DNA of 64,000 bases from Blastocatellia bacterium AA13 (GTDB lineage Bacteria; Acidobacteriota; Blastocatellia; UBA7656): contig QHVH01000024.1 in the NCBI GenBank assembly GCA_003222245.1, forward strand, positions 36,749 through 100,748. Direction: 5' to 3'. Below the pieces are notes generated by a model that saw nothing but the letters and a program-made list of their open reading frames with translations, was not told the origin of the DNA and ran no database searches. This document shows positions 55,607 through 64,000 of the stretch, piece by piece (the stretch's first letter is position 1; each line of letters begins with the position of its first letter). The position numbers were made by a program, and so were the translations under genes.

Positions 55607-55736
55607 GAGTTTATCTCGCCCCGGCGCAAGCTCAGTAGTTTAACCGTCACTAGCTTCGGCAGCAATCGCTTTCAGAAGAGGCGCGTTTTTGTGAGCGATC
55701 TCTTGATCGAGAATTTCAATTGACGCTTTCACTGAA

Positions 55737-56852
55737 TTATAAAATCACCATCTCGCCTGCCAGATCGGTACTCATCGCTTTTTGAATCTCATCCTTCGGC
55801 GAGGATGGATCGCGCGCGAGTTGAATCACGAGCTTCGCAAGAGCCGCAACCGGTGTCATATCGTAGCCGCTGATCACTCCCGCGCCTTTCAACCACGCTC
55901 CGGTAGCATAGGCGCCGTAGTTTACGTCGCCCGCATAAACCTGCGTGCAGTCAACCAGTATTATTCCGCTCGTGCTCAGATCCATGAGCAATGCTTGCAT
56001 GCTCGCGAAATCAGGAATATTCCCTTCCCCGAACGATTCGAAGACGATGCCTCGCAGCGGAGGGTTCACCCGGCTCAATTGAGTCAGCATCGATACAATC
56101 AGCGAATCGCCGCTAGTGCGGTCGTAGTAAGCGGGAAAAAGGAGAAATTGAATCACCGAGCTGCGGTTTATGTTCTCCATTATGATATTCAGATCGGCTG
56201 CGACCTTCTGAATATGATTATTGAGAGCATTGGTCGAAGGGGCCGGACGTACGAGACGCTCGTTCAGCACAGGCAGCACGCCATATCGGCCAAGCGCGGG
56301 ATAGTTCGATGAGGAGAACGCGGTGAACTCCCTCGCATTACTCTTTATGACTCTGTTTCCCCTGTAGAGCGTGTCCGCGAAATACAGAGCGACCTCCGGT
56401 ATAGCAAAGGTCATGAATTGAATGGCCCCGAGCACATTCCTCAAGGCATCCGTGTTGAACAAGAGCGTGTAGCTTTCGTCCTGTTCGAAAAAAAGAGGAA
56501 GTTGAGATCCGGTCACGAACAACGGCTTAGAGATTCCAGGAAGAAGAAAAGACAAGGCCGAAGAGGTCCAAGCCATAGTGTCGGTTCCGTGCAGAACCAG
56601 AAACGCATCGTTCTTCTTGTAGTTGCTCAGAACCTTCTGCGCGATCCGCACCCAATCCGCCGGCTGCATATTGGTGCTGTCGAGCGTAGGCGTAAAATAA
56701 TCGTAGTTGATGGTTGTTCCCGGAAGCTGAGACGTGATTATTGTTTCGACATTCGCTCGAAATGCATCGACAAAGCGGGGGCCCGCTAACGGCCCTAGCG
56801 GCTTCCCGACCGATCCCACCGTGCCTCCCGTATAGAGTAGATAGATCTTCAT
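55737..56852 (-). CDS. L-asparaginase family protein
   Basis: Asparaginase/glutaminase-like amidohydrolase of 371 residues. The first catalytic Thr lies in YTGGTVGSVGKP and the second in VLHGTDTMAWTSSALSF, both complete. It hydrolyses asparagine to aspartate. No signal peptide, so cytosolic. It is separate from the aromatic operon (gap 130 bp, same strand). Confidence 0.9.
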   Translation of the reverse strand: MKIYLLYTGGTVGSVGKPLGPLAGPRFVDAFRANVETIITSQLPGTTINYDYFTPTLDSTNMQPADWVRIAQKVLSNYKKNDAFLVLHGTDTMAWTSSALSFLLPGISKPLFVTGSQLPLFFEQDESYTLLFNTDALRNVLGAIQFMTFAIPEVALYFADTLYRGNRVIKSNAREFTAFSSSNYPALGRYGVLPVLNERLVRPAPSTNALNNHIQKVAADLNIIMENINRSSVIQFLLFPAYYDRTSGDSLIVSMLTQLSRVNPPLRGIVFESFGEGNIPDFASMQALLMDLSTSGIILVDCTQVYAGDVNYGAYATGAWLKGAGVISGYDMTPVAALAKLVIQLARDPSSPKDEIQKAMSTDLAGEMVIL

Positions 56853-57131
56853 CGTGTCATTCGACGCGCGCCGCTAAGCCTGGAATCGCAATTCAAGACA
56901 ACTGAGAAATACCTGCCGCACCAGATCGCTCCAAATGCACCGGTATCGCGCTTCCTATTCCAGCGCGAAGATACCACACCGCGAATGCTATGCCCACAAG
57001 AGCATTCAGAGATATGACCATAGCCGACACGACCGTGGAACATACGGGATATAAATGCTTGGCCTGCTGGACAGGAGCAGCCGGTCAATGATAATTTCCG
57101 CGAACTAAGCGAACCTTATTTATCCAGGACG

Positions 57132-58634
57132 ATGACGATGATCGATGAACTGCTGGAGCGAACCGACTCCTCAAGCGTAGCCTTGACGGTCGCCGGCACG
57201 GACCTTTCTTTAACATACGAGCAGCTAGGGAATCACGTCGATGCGCTCGCAAGCAGGCTGCGTGAGTTCGGTCTTGGAAAAGGAGACCGCATTGCAACGG
57301 CGCTCCCAAACGGTCTGGATACGGTCCTCGCATTTCTCGCGGCCGCATCGGTAGCCACGGCAGCGCCCTTGAATCTGGCTTATAAAGAAGAAGAGTTTCG
57401 ATTCTATCTCGAAGACACCGGAGCGAGGGCCCTTATTGTTCCGCCTGGAGGCGCTCCCGAAGCACGAAGCGCCGCGTCGGAATCAACTCTTATTCTCGAG
57501 ATTGAATGCAACGGCTCACGCGCGACTCTTACACCGGTGAAACAACCGGCATCGCAAGCCGATTCCAACGCCGCATCAGAATACAATCAGGATGTCGCGT
57601 TGATGCTTCACACGAGCGGAACCACCAGCCGGCCCAAGCGCGTTCCGCTTTCGCAGCCCAACCTGATGGCCTCAGTAAGAAACATCGCCGCTTGGTATCA
57701 ACTCGGCAAAGAAGACGTTTCGCTCTGTGTAATGCCGCTCTTTCACGTACACGGTTTGATGGCTTCCACGCTGAGCACGTTTCTGACGGGCGGAACCGTA
57801 GTCGTCATCCCGCGGTTCAACGCATTGAGCTTCTGGTCTACGGTGAGAGAGCACAAGGCGAGTTGGTACTCGGCCGTTCCCACAATTCATCAAATGCTGC
57901 TCGCGCGTGCGAAGCAAGGCGCGCGGCCGTCGGGGGCCGAACATTTGAGGTTCATTCGCTCGTGCAGCGCGGCCCTCGCGCCGCGGATGATGGCGGAGAT
58001 GGAAGAGCGATTCGGAGCGCCGGTCTTAGAAGCTTATGGAATGACCGAAGCATCCCACCAGATGGCCTCAAACCCGCTGCCGCCAAGTGAACGCAAAGCC
58101 GGTTCCGTTGGAGTAGGAGGCTCGGTCCAAATCACGATACTGGATCCACAAGGAAACCACGTCGAACGGGAATCGGCCGGTGAGATTTCGATCAAGGGAC
58201 CGAACGTTTTCGGAGGCTACGAAGGCAATCCCGAGGCGAACGCGTCTTCGTTCAGCAACGGCTGGTTCCGAACCGGCGATCAGGGTTATCTGGATCAGGA
58301 CGGCTACGTAGTCCTGACCGGCCGCATAAAAGAGCTGATAAATCGTGGGGGCGAGAAGATCTCGCCGAGAGAAATCGACGAGGTATTGCTGACTCACGCG
58401 GCTGTAGCCGAAGCGGTTTGTTTTGGACTTCCCGACAGAGTTTACGGTGAAGAGGTCGCTGCCGCAGTCGTGCTGAGCGGGCCAACCGCCGAGGCGGACT
58501 TAATCAAGCACTGCAAGTTAGCCCTCTCGGATTTCAAGTGCCCGAAAAAGGTATTCATAGTCGATACCATCCCCAGAACGGCGACGGGTAAGATTCAACG
58601 AAGGCATGTAGCATCTTTGTTCTCGGATCAGTAG
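57132..58634 (+). CDS. Oxalate-CoA ligase-like acyl-CoA synthetase
   Basis: AMP-forming ligase of 500 residues. The AMP-binding loop is LHTSGTTSRPKRVPLSQPNL; FHVHGLMASTLSTFLTGG and WYSAVPTIHQMLLAR follow, then YGMTEASHQM and the C-terminal TGRIKELINRGGEKISPREID and TATGKIQ. These motifs match oxalyl-CoA synthetase (AAE3/FAT2-like). It activates oxalate to oxalyl-CoA. It is followed after 24 bp by a PanE-like reductase and an OFA-family transporter, which supports the oxalate call. Confidence 0.85.
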   Translation: MTMIDELLERTDSSSVALTVAGTDLSLTYEQLGNHVDALASRLREFGLGKGDRIATALPNGLDTVLAFLAAASVATAAPLNLAYKEEEFRFYLEDTGARALIVPPGGAPEARSAASESTLILEIECNGSRATLTPVKQPASQADSNAASEYNQDVALMLHTSGTTSRPKRVPLSQPNLMASVRNIAAWYQLGKEDVSLCVMPLFHVHGLMASTLSTFLTGGTVVVIPRFNALSFWSTVREHKASWYSAVPTIHQMLLARAKQGARPSGAEHLRFIRSCSAALAPRMMAEMEERFGAPVLEAYGMTEASHQMASNPLPPSERKAGSVGVGGSVQITILDPQGNHVERESAGEISIKGPNVFGGYEGNPEANASSFSNGWFRTGDQGYLDQDGYVVLTGRIKELINRGGEKISPREIDEVLLTHAAVAEAVCFGLPDRVYGEEVAAAVVLSGPTAEADLIKHCKLALSDFKCPKKVFIVDTIPRTATGKIQRRHVASLFSDQ

Positions 58635-58658
58635 GCGAGTACCGAAGCGAGGTCGTTA

Positions 58659-59627
58659 ATGAAGTTCGCGGTCGTCGGCGCAGGCGCCATCGGCGCTTTC
58701 GTCGGAGCCCTCTTGCAGAAAACCGGTCAGGACGTGACGCTGATCGCGCGCGGCCCTCATATGCGGGCCATGAAAGAGCGCGGCATCCGCGTGACCGGTT
58801 CGATGGGCGAGTTCGAAGCTCATCCCACAGTTACCGATGACCCGGCGGCTGCCGGTGAAATCGACGTAGTGATCCTCGCATTGAAAGCTCACAGCCTTAC
58901 ACAGATGGCCCCGCGGCTTGCACCGCTTCTCGGCCCGGCCACCTCCATAATCAGCATGCAGAATGGTATTCCGTGGTGGTACTTCTCACGGCACGGCGGC
59001 GAATGGGAAGGAACCCATCTCGAGACAGTCGATCCGGGCGGCGTCATCTCCAACAATATCGATCCGGCCCGGCTGGTCGGCTGCGTAATATATTGCTCGA
59101 CGATTATCACGGAGCCTGGGGTCATTGATCACATTGAAGGCGTGCGCTTCCCGATTGGAGAGCTGGACGGCGAGCGCAGCGATCGCTGCCGCCAAATCGC
59201 CGAGGCGTTTCAAAAGGCCGGTATGAAGTGTCCCGTCAGAAGCAACATAAGGCACGATATCTGGGTCAAGCTTCTCGGCAACGTAGCTTTCAACCCCATC
59301 AGCGCGCTTACCAGGGCAACGATGACCGATATACTCAATTGTCCGGAAACGCGCTTGCTGGCTCAGTCGATTATGGGCGAGGCCGAAAAAATCGCTGCGA
59401 GCCTGGGCATCGATCTCGGGATTTCAATAGAGCAGCGGATGATTGGCGCCGAAAAGGTCGGTCCGCATAAGACATCAATGCTTCAGGACGTTGAAGCCGG
59501 ACGGCCGCTGGAGCTCGAGTCGATTGTCGGCGCAGTGGTCGAGCTTGGAGACAAACTCGGCATTGATATTCCGTCCACTAGAGCGGTTCACGCGTGCGCG
59601 AAGCTCCTCGCACGCGGAGTCGCATGA
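58659..59627 (+). CDS. PanE/ApbA-family reductase (candidate oxalyl-CoA reductase)
   Basis: NADPH-dependent reductase fold of 322 residues: GAGAIGAFVGALL (7-19) binds the cofactor, NIRHDIWVKLLGNVAFNPI contains the catalytic Lys, and LQDVEAGRPLELESIVG takes the place of the TEID-type C-terminal loop of ketopantoate reductase. The altered loop and the neighbours argue against pantothenate synthesis. In Methylobacterium a PanE-like enzyme reduces oxalyl-CoA to glyoxylate; I infer the same here. Confidence 0.8.
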   Translation: MKFAVVGAGAIGAFVGALLQKTGQDVTLIARGPHMRAMKERGIRVTGSMGEFEAHPTVTDDPAAAGEIDVVILALKAHSLTQMAPRLAPLLGPATSIISMQNGIPWWYFSRHGGEWEGTHLETVDPGGVISNNIDPARLVGCVIYCSTIITEPGVIDHIEGVRFPIGELDGERSDRCRQIAEAFQKAGMKCPVRSNIRHDIWVKLLGNVAFNPISALTRATMTDILNCPETRLLAQSIMGEAEKIAASLGIDLGISIEQRMIGAEKVGPHKTSMLQDVEAGRPLELESIVGAVVELGDKLGIDIPSTRAVHACAKLLARGVA

Positions 59628-59694
59628 ATAGGCGCTTCGGCGCCCGGATCGATTTTTTTCGCGCCTTCGAATACTATCGGGAGCGGAGACGCAG

Positions 59695-61089
59695 ATGAGT
59701 TTTAACGCCCTCGAGCAGCGAGACCCTGGTAACTCTCGCTGGCTCAAATTAATGGCGTGTGTGGTGGCGATGCTTGCAATCGCCAACCTTCAGTACGCCT
59801 GGACTCTGTTTACCGACTCGCTTACCGAGAGTCTGCACGCCAGCCTGCATCAAGTCGAAATCGGATTCAGCCTTTTCATAATAGCCCAGACCATTCTCGT
59901 CCCAATCACTGGCTATCTGGTCGACCGCTTCGGGCCGCGGTTGCTCGTATCAATCGCCGGAGTATTCGTTGGAGCGAGCTGGATATGGGCAGGCGTAGCG
60001 CATTCACTTGGCGAGCTCTACGCGGCTAACGTTCTCGGCGGTATAGGCGCGGGCGTCGTGTACGGCTCGACTATCGGAATAGCGCTCAAGTGGTTTCCGG
60101 ATCGGCGCGGCTTATGCGCGGGCGTTGTCGCGGGCGCGTTCGGTTTCGGAACGGCGCTGACCTTTCTGCCGATACAATGGATGATCGAGAGCTCGGGTCA
60201 TCGACCGGCGCTTCTCGTGTTTGGAATAATTCAGGGTGCGGTCGTCATCGCTGCTTCTCCTTTTATGACGATGCCTCCGGTGAATTGGCTTCCTGCCGGG
60301 TGGGAGAGCGCCAAGGCCAAGATAAACGCGCGCGTTCCCCAGTCATCGCGAAACTACACGCCGCGCGAAATGATCAAGACCGGCACATTTTATGTCTTGT
60401 ATTCGATGATGACGCTCGTCGCGTTCAGTGGATTGATGTTTGCGGTTCAACTCAAGCCGATAGCAAAGACCTATGGGCTCGACGTAGCCATCGTAGCCGG
60501 CGGGCTCAGCGCCCTGAGTCTTGCGGGACTGCTCGATCGGCTGATGAATGGTCTGGCTAGGCCTTTCTTTGGCTGGATATCGGATCATATAGGGCGTTAT
60601 GAGACGATGGCGCTCGCGTTCACGATGGAAGGGCTTGCGATAGCGGCGCTGAGTCTGTTCGTTGATAAGCCGATCTGGTTTGTTCTCCTGACTGGCTTGA
60701 TCTTCTTCGCATGGGGCGATATTTACTCGCTTTTTCCGTCCGCGATTGCGGATATCTACGGCCCCAAGTATGCGACGACCAATTATGGGATTCAATACAC
60801 GTCAAAGGGAGTGGCTTCGATACTGGCAGGTCCGGGCGCGGCTCTCATAAAGGATATGAGCGACTCGTGGCTGCCGGTCATGTGGATAATGGCCGCGTGC
60901 AATTTCCTGGCGGCTATTATGGCGATCTTCTGGATGAAACCCATGGTGAAGAGTCTCGTCACATCTGGAGTCACGACACCGCTCGACTCACATCCTGAAT
61001 CGCCCGACCCACGGCAAGAGCCGGTGTCGGACTCTGCCGTCGATGGAATAAGCGTCCCCGCGCCAGTGACCGATCAATCCATGAGCTGA
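59695..61089 (+). CDS. OFA-family MFS transporter (oxalate/formate antiporter-like)
   Basis: Major facilitator protein of 464 residues with twelve membrane segments. Features typical of the OxlT/OFA group include LFTDSLTESLH near the N-terminus, GYLVDRFGPR in the first loop, GSTIGIALKWFPDRRGLCAG and RPFFGWISDHIGRYE. It probably imports oxalate in exchange for formate or another anion. It completes the three-gene oxalate cluster, starting 67 bp after the reductase stop. Confidence 0.87.
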   Translation: MSFNALEQRDPGNSRWLKLMACVVAMLAIANLQYAWTLFTDSLTESLHASLHQVEIGFSLFIIAQTILVPITGYLVDRFGPRLLVSIAGVFVGASWIWAGVAHSLGELYAANVLGGIGAGVVYGSTIGIALKWFPDRRGLCAGVVAGAFGFGTALTFLPIQWMIESSGHRPALLVFGIIQGAVVIAASPFMTMPPVNWLPAGWESAKAKINARVPQSSRNYTPREMIKTGTFYVLYSMMTLVAFSGLMFAVQLKPIAKTYGLDVAIVAGGLSALSLAGLLDRLMNGLARPFFGWISDHIGRYETMALAFTMEGLAIAALSLFVDKPIWFVLLTGLIFFAWGDIYSLFPSAIADIYGPKYATTNYGIQYTSKGVASILAGPGAALIKDMSDSWLPVMWIMAACNFLAAIMAIFWMKPMVKSLVTSGVTTPLDSHPESPDPRQEPVSDSAVDGISVPAPVTDQSMS

Positions 61090-61563
61090 ACATTTGTCAC
61101 CCGTCCTTCGTCATTTGGCGCTTGTCATTAGTTACGCCCGACTACCGACACTTATCACACCTGACACCTACTCTCTCAGGGTTAAATTTGTTGACAGCCA
61201 TATTATCTGTGATATTGTAACTGGCGTGTCGCATCATGGGCATTTGTTGTAACAAGCAGCAATCGACGCTTTCATCACCTTTTGTTTTCGGCTTCATCAA
61301 ATAATCAGAACGTGAGAACCGTTAACGGCACAGCGACGGCATGCCGCAGTCAGAATTCGAGAACTAGCTGGCGCGCCGTATCCGAGCGGACTCAACCGAG
61401 CCATTGCCGGTCTCTCGCGGAGATCCGAACACCTGGGATGTTTTCCGCAAGCAGAAATATGACTCAACCGAGCCATTGCCGGTCTCTCGCGGAGATCCGC
61501 TTGTTGGTAATATTAGCGGAGGCGTGAGCTCAGTTTCCGCGATGATTGTGAAGGGGTATTGGG
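61090..61563. other. Intergenic leader before purH with two 39-bp direct repeats
   Basis: Contains the promoter listed below and two perfect copies of a 39-bp sequence (starting GACTCAACCGAGCCATTGCC) at 61389-61427 and 61461-61499, with a period of 72 bp. Each copy includes a near-palindrome GGTCTCTCGCGGAGATCC. A short frame at 61282-61527 is a by-product of the repeat. Confidence 0.7.
61191..61218 (+). promoter_or_regulatory. Putative sigma70-type promoter upstream of purH
   Basis: TTGACA at 61191-61196, 16-bp spacer, TATTGT at 61213-61218. The resulting leader before purH would be about 340 bases and contains the 39-bp repeats. Confidence 0.45.
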
Positions 61564-63135
61564 TTGAGTAAAGTCGCCAGGGCCTTGATCAGCGTCTCCG
61601 ACAAAACGGGCATCACGGAGTTCTCACGTCGCCTTCGCGACCTTTCAATCGAACTCATCTCAACCGGAGGCACGGCTAACGCGCTCCGCGAAGCCGGACT
61701 TCAGGTTCGCGATGTATCCGAGCTGACCGGGTTTCCTGAAATACTCAGCGGCCGCGTGAAGACGCTCCATCCCAAGGTTCACGGCGGAATCCTCGCCGTA
61801 CGATCAGACAGCAATCATCAGAAGCAAGTCGACGATAACGGAATTCAGTACGTCGACATGGTCGTAGTCAACCTCTATCCCTTCGCGGAAACGATAGCCC
61901 GTTCCGATGTCACCGCCGCCGAGGCAATAGAAAACATAGACATCGGCGGCCCTTCGATGATCAGATCCGCCGCGAAGAACTTCAACGATGTCGCAGTAGT
62001 TGTCGATCCAGCCGACTATGCCGCGGTTGCGCGGGAACTTGCCGAAAACGGCAATGCCCTTTCTCTCGAGACGCGATTGAAACTCGCTCGAAAAGCATTC
62101 GAAGCAACCTCCAACTACGACACGACGATCTCAGGTTTCCTGGCTGGCTCCGTAGAGATTAAAGACAGAAAACCAGTTGTTCATAAAGAGACCGGATTGC
62201 CGGCGCGATTTTCCTACATTGCTCCGAAAACTATGTCGCTGCGGTATGGCGAGAACCCGCACCAGCGAGCCGCCCTCTACGTTCGCGATCCGCGCGAGCG
62301 CGGCGTAGCTACGGCGGAAAAAATTCAGGGCAAGGAACTGTCCTACAACAATTTTATTGATCTGGATGCGGCATGGAACCTGGTCGGCGATATGAGAGGC
62401 TGCGCTTGCGCGATTATCAAGCACACTAACCCGTGCGGCGCGGCGACAGGATCCGACGTAGTTGAGGCATTCGAAAAAGCTCGCGCTACGGACCCCGTGT
62501 CGGCCTATGGCGGGATCATAGGGTTCAACCGTACGGTTACGGAAGCAGCGGCTCGCGCAATTGCCGAGACCTTCTTTGAAGCGATTGCCGCGCCGGACTA
62601 CGATCCTGAGGCGCTCGCGATCTTCACATCGAAGAAGAATCTGCGGGTTATGCGGATGGGCGATCATACGGATCGCTCCCCGTTCGACCTGCGAATGATC
62701 AGCGGGGGCCTCCTGGTTCAAGAGCGTGACAACGTCCTTCTCGACGAAGCGCTCATGAGAGTGGTTTCCGCAAGAACCCCGTCGGAAACAGAGATGCGCG
62801 CGCTCCATTTCGCATGGGTCATTTCCAAGCACGTAAAATCAAACGCAATCGTCTATGCCCGAGAAGACCAGCTTGTCGGTGTGGGCGCGGGCCAGATGAG
62901 CCGCGTTGACTCTGTAAAAATCGGAGCTATGAAGGCCAATCTTCCGTTGAATGGTACGGTAGTAGCTTCGGACGCTTTCTTCCCTTTTAGAGACGGTGTA
63001 GATGAAGCCGCGGCAGTCGGCGTCACGGCCGTTATTCAACCGGGCGGCTCGATGCGTGATCCGGAGGTGATAGCTGCTGCGAATGAACACAATCTCGCGA
63101 TGGTTTTCACCGAGATAAGACACTTCAAGCATTAA
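61564..63135 (+). CDS. purH: Bifunctional AICAR formyltransferase / IMP cyclohydrolase
   Basis: Catalyses the last two steps of IMP synthesis. 523 residues. The N-terminal MGS-type cyclohydrolase domain (VSDKTGI, STGGTA, LHPKVHGGI, GGPSMIRSAAKN) is followed by the formyltransferase domain with KHTNPCGAA and FPFRDGVDEAA and GVTAVIQPGGSMRD. Start is TTG at 61564, preceded by AAGGGG at 61551. A long leader with direct repeats suggests post-transcriptional control. Confidence 0.95.
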   Translation: MSKVARALISVSDKTGITEFSRRLRDLSIELISTGGTANALREAGLQVRDVSELTGFPEILSGRVKTLHPKVHGGILAVRSDSNHQKQVDDNGIQYVDMVVVNLYPFAETIARSDVTAAEAIENIDIGGPSMIRSAAKNFNDVAVVVDPADYAAVARELAENGNALSLETRLKLARKAFEATSNYDTTISGFLAGSVEIKDRKPVVHKETGLPARFSYIAPKTMSLRYGENPHQRAALYVRDPRERGVATAEKIQGKELSYNNFIDLDAAWNLVGDMRGCACAIIKHTNPCGAATGSDVVEAFEKARATDPVSAYGGIIGFNRTVTEAAARAIAETFFEAIAAPDYDPEALAIFTSKKNLRVMRMGDHTDRSPFDLRMISGGLLVQERDNVLLDEALMRVVSARTPSETEMRALHFAWVISKHVKSNAIVYAREDQLVGVGAGQMSRVDSVKIGAMKANLPLNGTVVASDAFFPFRDGVDEAAAVGVTAVIQPGGSMRDPEVIAAANEHNLAMVFTEIRHFKH

Positions 63136-63162
63136 CCACTTCAAGGAAGGAGAGAAAATTAA

Positions 63163-63570
63163 ATGGACGAACAGGAAATCAATCCGGGAAACGACGAAGA
63201 TCTCGACACCTTTGACGACAATACCTCCGACGAAGAACAGGAGCCCGAAACCCCCGGCCAGAGCGCGGAACAAGAACCTGAACCCGTAGCGCCGCCGACG
63301 CCGCGAAGATATCCCTCAAGGCCTTCCAAGAAGGGTGGAGCCAAGAAGGGCGGGGCCAAGAAGGGTAGCGCTAAGAAGGGCGGGGCCAAGAAGGGCGGAG
63401 TCAAAAAGGGCGGAGCCAAGCAAGGTAGCGCTAAGAAGGGCGGAGTCAAAAAGGGCGGGGCCAAGCAAGGTAGCGCCAAAAAGGGCGGAGTCAAAAAGGG
63501 CGGGGCAAAGCAAGGTAGCGCCAAGAAGGGCGGAGTCAAGAAGGGCGGGGCCAAGAAGGGCCGCCGCTAG
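63163..63570 (+). CDS. Bipolar acidic/basic protein with Lys-Lys-Gly-Gly-Ala repeats
   Basis: Unrecognised protein of 135 residues. Residues 1-45 are strongly acidic (DEQEINPGNDEDLDTFDD, EEQEPETP). From about 52 on the chain is a low-complexity run of KKGGA, KKGGV, KQGSA and similar five-residue units, with a 15-residue superunit KQGSAKKGGVKKGGA repeated three times. The basic tail resembles linker histone H1-like or HU-tail nucleic acid-binding tails. Strong AAGGAAGGAGAG site and the A-rich spacing indicate it is expressed. The gene follows purH by 27 bp. Confidence 0.75.
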   Translation: MDEQEINPGNDEDLDTFDDNTSDEEQEPETPGQSAEQEPEPVAPPTPRRYPSRPSKKGGAKKGGAKKGSAKKGGAKKGGVKKGGAKQGSAKKGGVKKGGAKQGSAKKGGVKKGGAKQGSAKKGGVKKGGAKKGRR

Positions 63571-63670
63571 CAACACCTCCATGATTGATCGTTGGGCCGC
63601 CGTGCGACGAAGCACAGGCGGCCCAACCAACCTCAAGTAGTCCGCCGCGGCGCGAAGTATTCACGCACTA

Positions 63671-64000
63671 GCAGGCTGCTGAAAAACCCATTATTTAGTC
63701 ATTCTCATCTTGTCTGTGCGTTTTGAATCGTAGTTGAGGGATTCTAAGACGGAATATGGCGGGTTATTGTGATCTTTAATTAACCATTTTTTTGCTTTTG
63801 GACTCCAGCGGAGACACTTATCCTTAGACCGCCACCACCAGATTGCGAATTCTCACCAAGTCGTAAGCGGCAATCGCTAACTTGAATTCGCACTTCACCT
63901 TCTCTAATCCTCGATGTCGCAGCTTCCTCATCGGCCCTACCGTCTTCAGCCATCCAAATATTTCTTCGATTCGCTTCCGTTTTACCTGACTTATTTCATA
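63671..64000 (-). mobile_element. IS5/IS1182-like element, right-hand end (partial)
   Basis: The last 330 bp hold the C-terminal end of a transposase gene and a plausible terminal repeat beginning GCAGGCTGCTGAAAAACCC at about 63671, a form seen at the ends of IS5/IS1182-type elements. The other end lies beyond the window. Confidence 0.72.
63824..64000 (-). CDS. IS5-like transposase, C-terminal fragment (window-truncated)
   Basis: 58 codons on the minus strand, open to the window edge. The translation has VKRKRIEEIFGWLKTVGPM and the following KLRHRGLEKVKCEFKLAIAAYDLVRIRNL, the characteristic C-terminal block of IS5-family transposases with the catalytic Glu in RIEEIFGW. The start is outside. 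Could be a full active gene. Confidence 0.82.
   Translation of the reverse strand, partial: YEISQVKRKRIEEIFGWLKTVGPMRKLRHRGLEKVKCEFKLAIAAYDLVRIRNLVVAV

Noticed and set aside
61389..61499. Direct repeats that could start a CRISPR array
   Set aside because: Only two copies, with one 33-bp spacer and no nearby cas genes; best read as a duplicated leader segment.
61282..61527. 81-codon ORF before purH
   Set aside because: It spans the two 39-bp repeats, so its sequence is duplicated and shows no protein motif.
63159..63554. Reverse ORF over the Lys/Gly repeat gene
   Set aside because: It is the mirror of the repeat with no ribosome site and an implausible Pro/Ala/Leu run.
1..64000. tRNA or rRNA genes
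   Set aside because: No recognisable clover-leaf or ribosomal sequence was seen in the gaps, but a dedicated scan was not possible.

Overview
The window looks like a chromosomal segment of an Acidobacteriota bacterium, probably class Blastocatellia. I infer this from gene content rather than a search: a VWFA-related acidobacterial-type secreted protein, a MoxR/DUF58/ABC cluster, a DUF5678/retropepsin-like pair, many secreted hypotheticals, high GC in most genes and compact same-strand gene runs. I found no rRNA, tRNA or CRISPR array.

Layout. 1-6191 (+): two aldehyde dehydrogenase paralogs (the first cut by the window edge), three crotonases and a 3-hydroxyacyl-CoA dehydrogenase, a beta-oxidation-like or phenylacetate-like catabolic operon. 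6305-7101 (-): DUF5678 protein plus retropepsin-like protein. 7102-8057: a geneless block of palindromic repeats. 8058-17309 (-): envelope locus with a membrane protein, ABC ATPase and permease, a large coiled-coil protein, DinB-like, MoxR, DUF58 and PgsA. 17696-20302 (+): a TIR-domain protein with a Nudix-like segment and a PD-(D/E)XK-like protein, the best candidate for a new defence module. 20533-22794 (+): cystathionine gamma-synthase type enzyme and a PP2C phosphatase. 22837-27386 (-): minor type IV pilins. 27949-30356 (-): coiled-coil lipoprotein, DUF4287/DUF5655 protein, VOC protein, AraC regulator. 30489-32076: membrane protein and a deleted IS630-like element. 32089-33534 (-): MATE transporter. 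33727-37662 (+): FHA protein, class B PBP and a broken FtsW/RodA gene. 38042-39625 (-): two secreted proteins. 39913-42431 (+): acyl-CoA carboxylase beta subunit and a lipoprotein. 42456-45360 (-): short ACP-like ORF, GNAT-like protein, M48 protease. 45724-49134 (-): GCS2-type ligase and two ATP-grasp enzymes. 49354-50337 (+): secreted protein. 50339-56852 (-): thiolase, lipoprotein, phosphoesterase, tyrosine-branch genes (chorismate mutase, DAHP synthase, prephenate dehydrogenase) and asparaginase. 57132-61089 (+): oxalate-CoA ligase-like, PanE-like reductase and OFA-family transporter. 61564-63570 (+): PurH and a Lys/Gly-rich repeat protein. 63671-64000: end of an IS5/IS1182-like element.

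How the genes work together. The catabolic operon at the left edge would carry acyl-CoA substrates through hydration, isomerisation and oxidation; the thiolase and the carboxylase lie elsewhere and may serve the same central metabolism. The oxalate cluster suggests uptake, activation and reduction to glyoxylate. The ATP-grasp/GCS2 triad should build a small amide- or peptide-linked product. FHA, PBP and FtsW form an elongation/division gene set like the actinobacterial one, but the FtsW gene lacks its middle part in this sequence.
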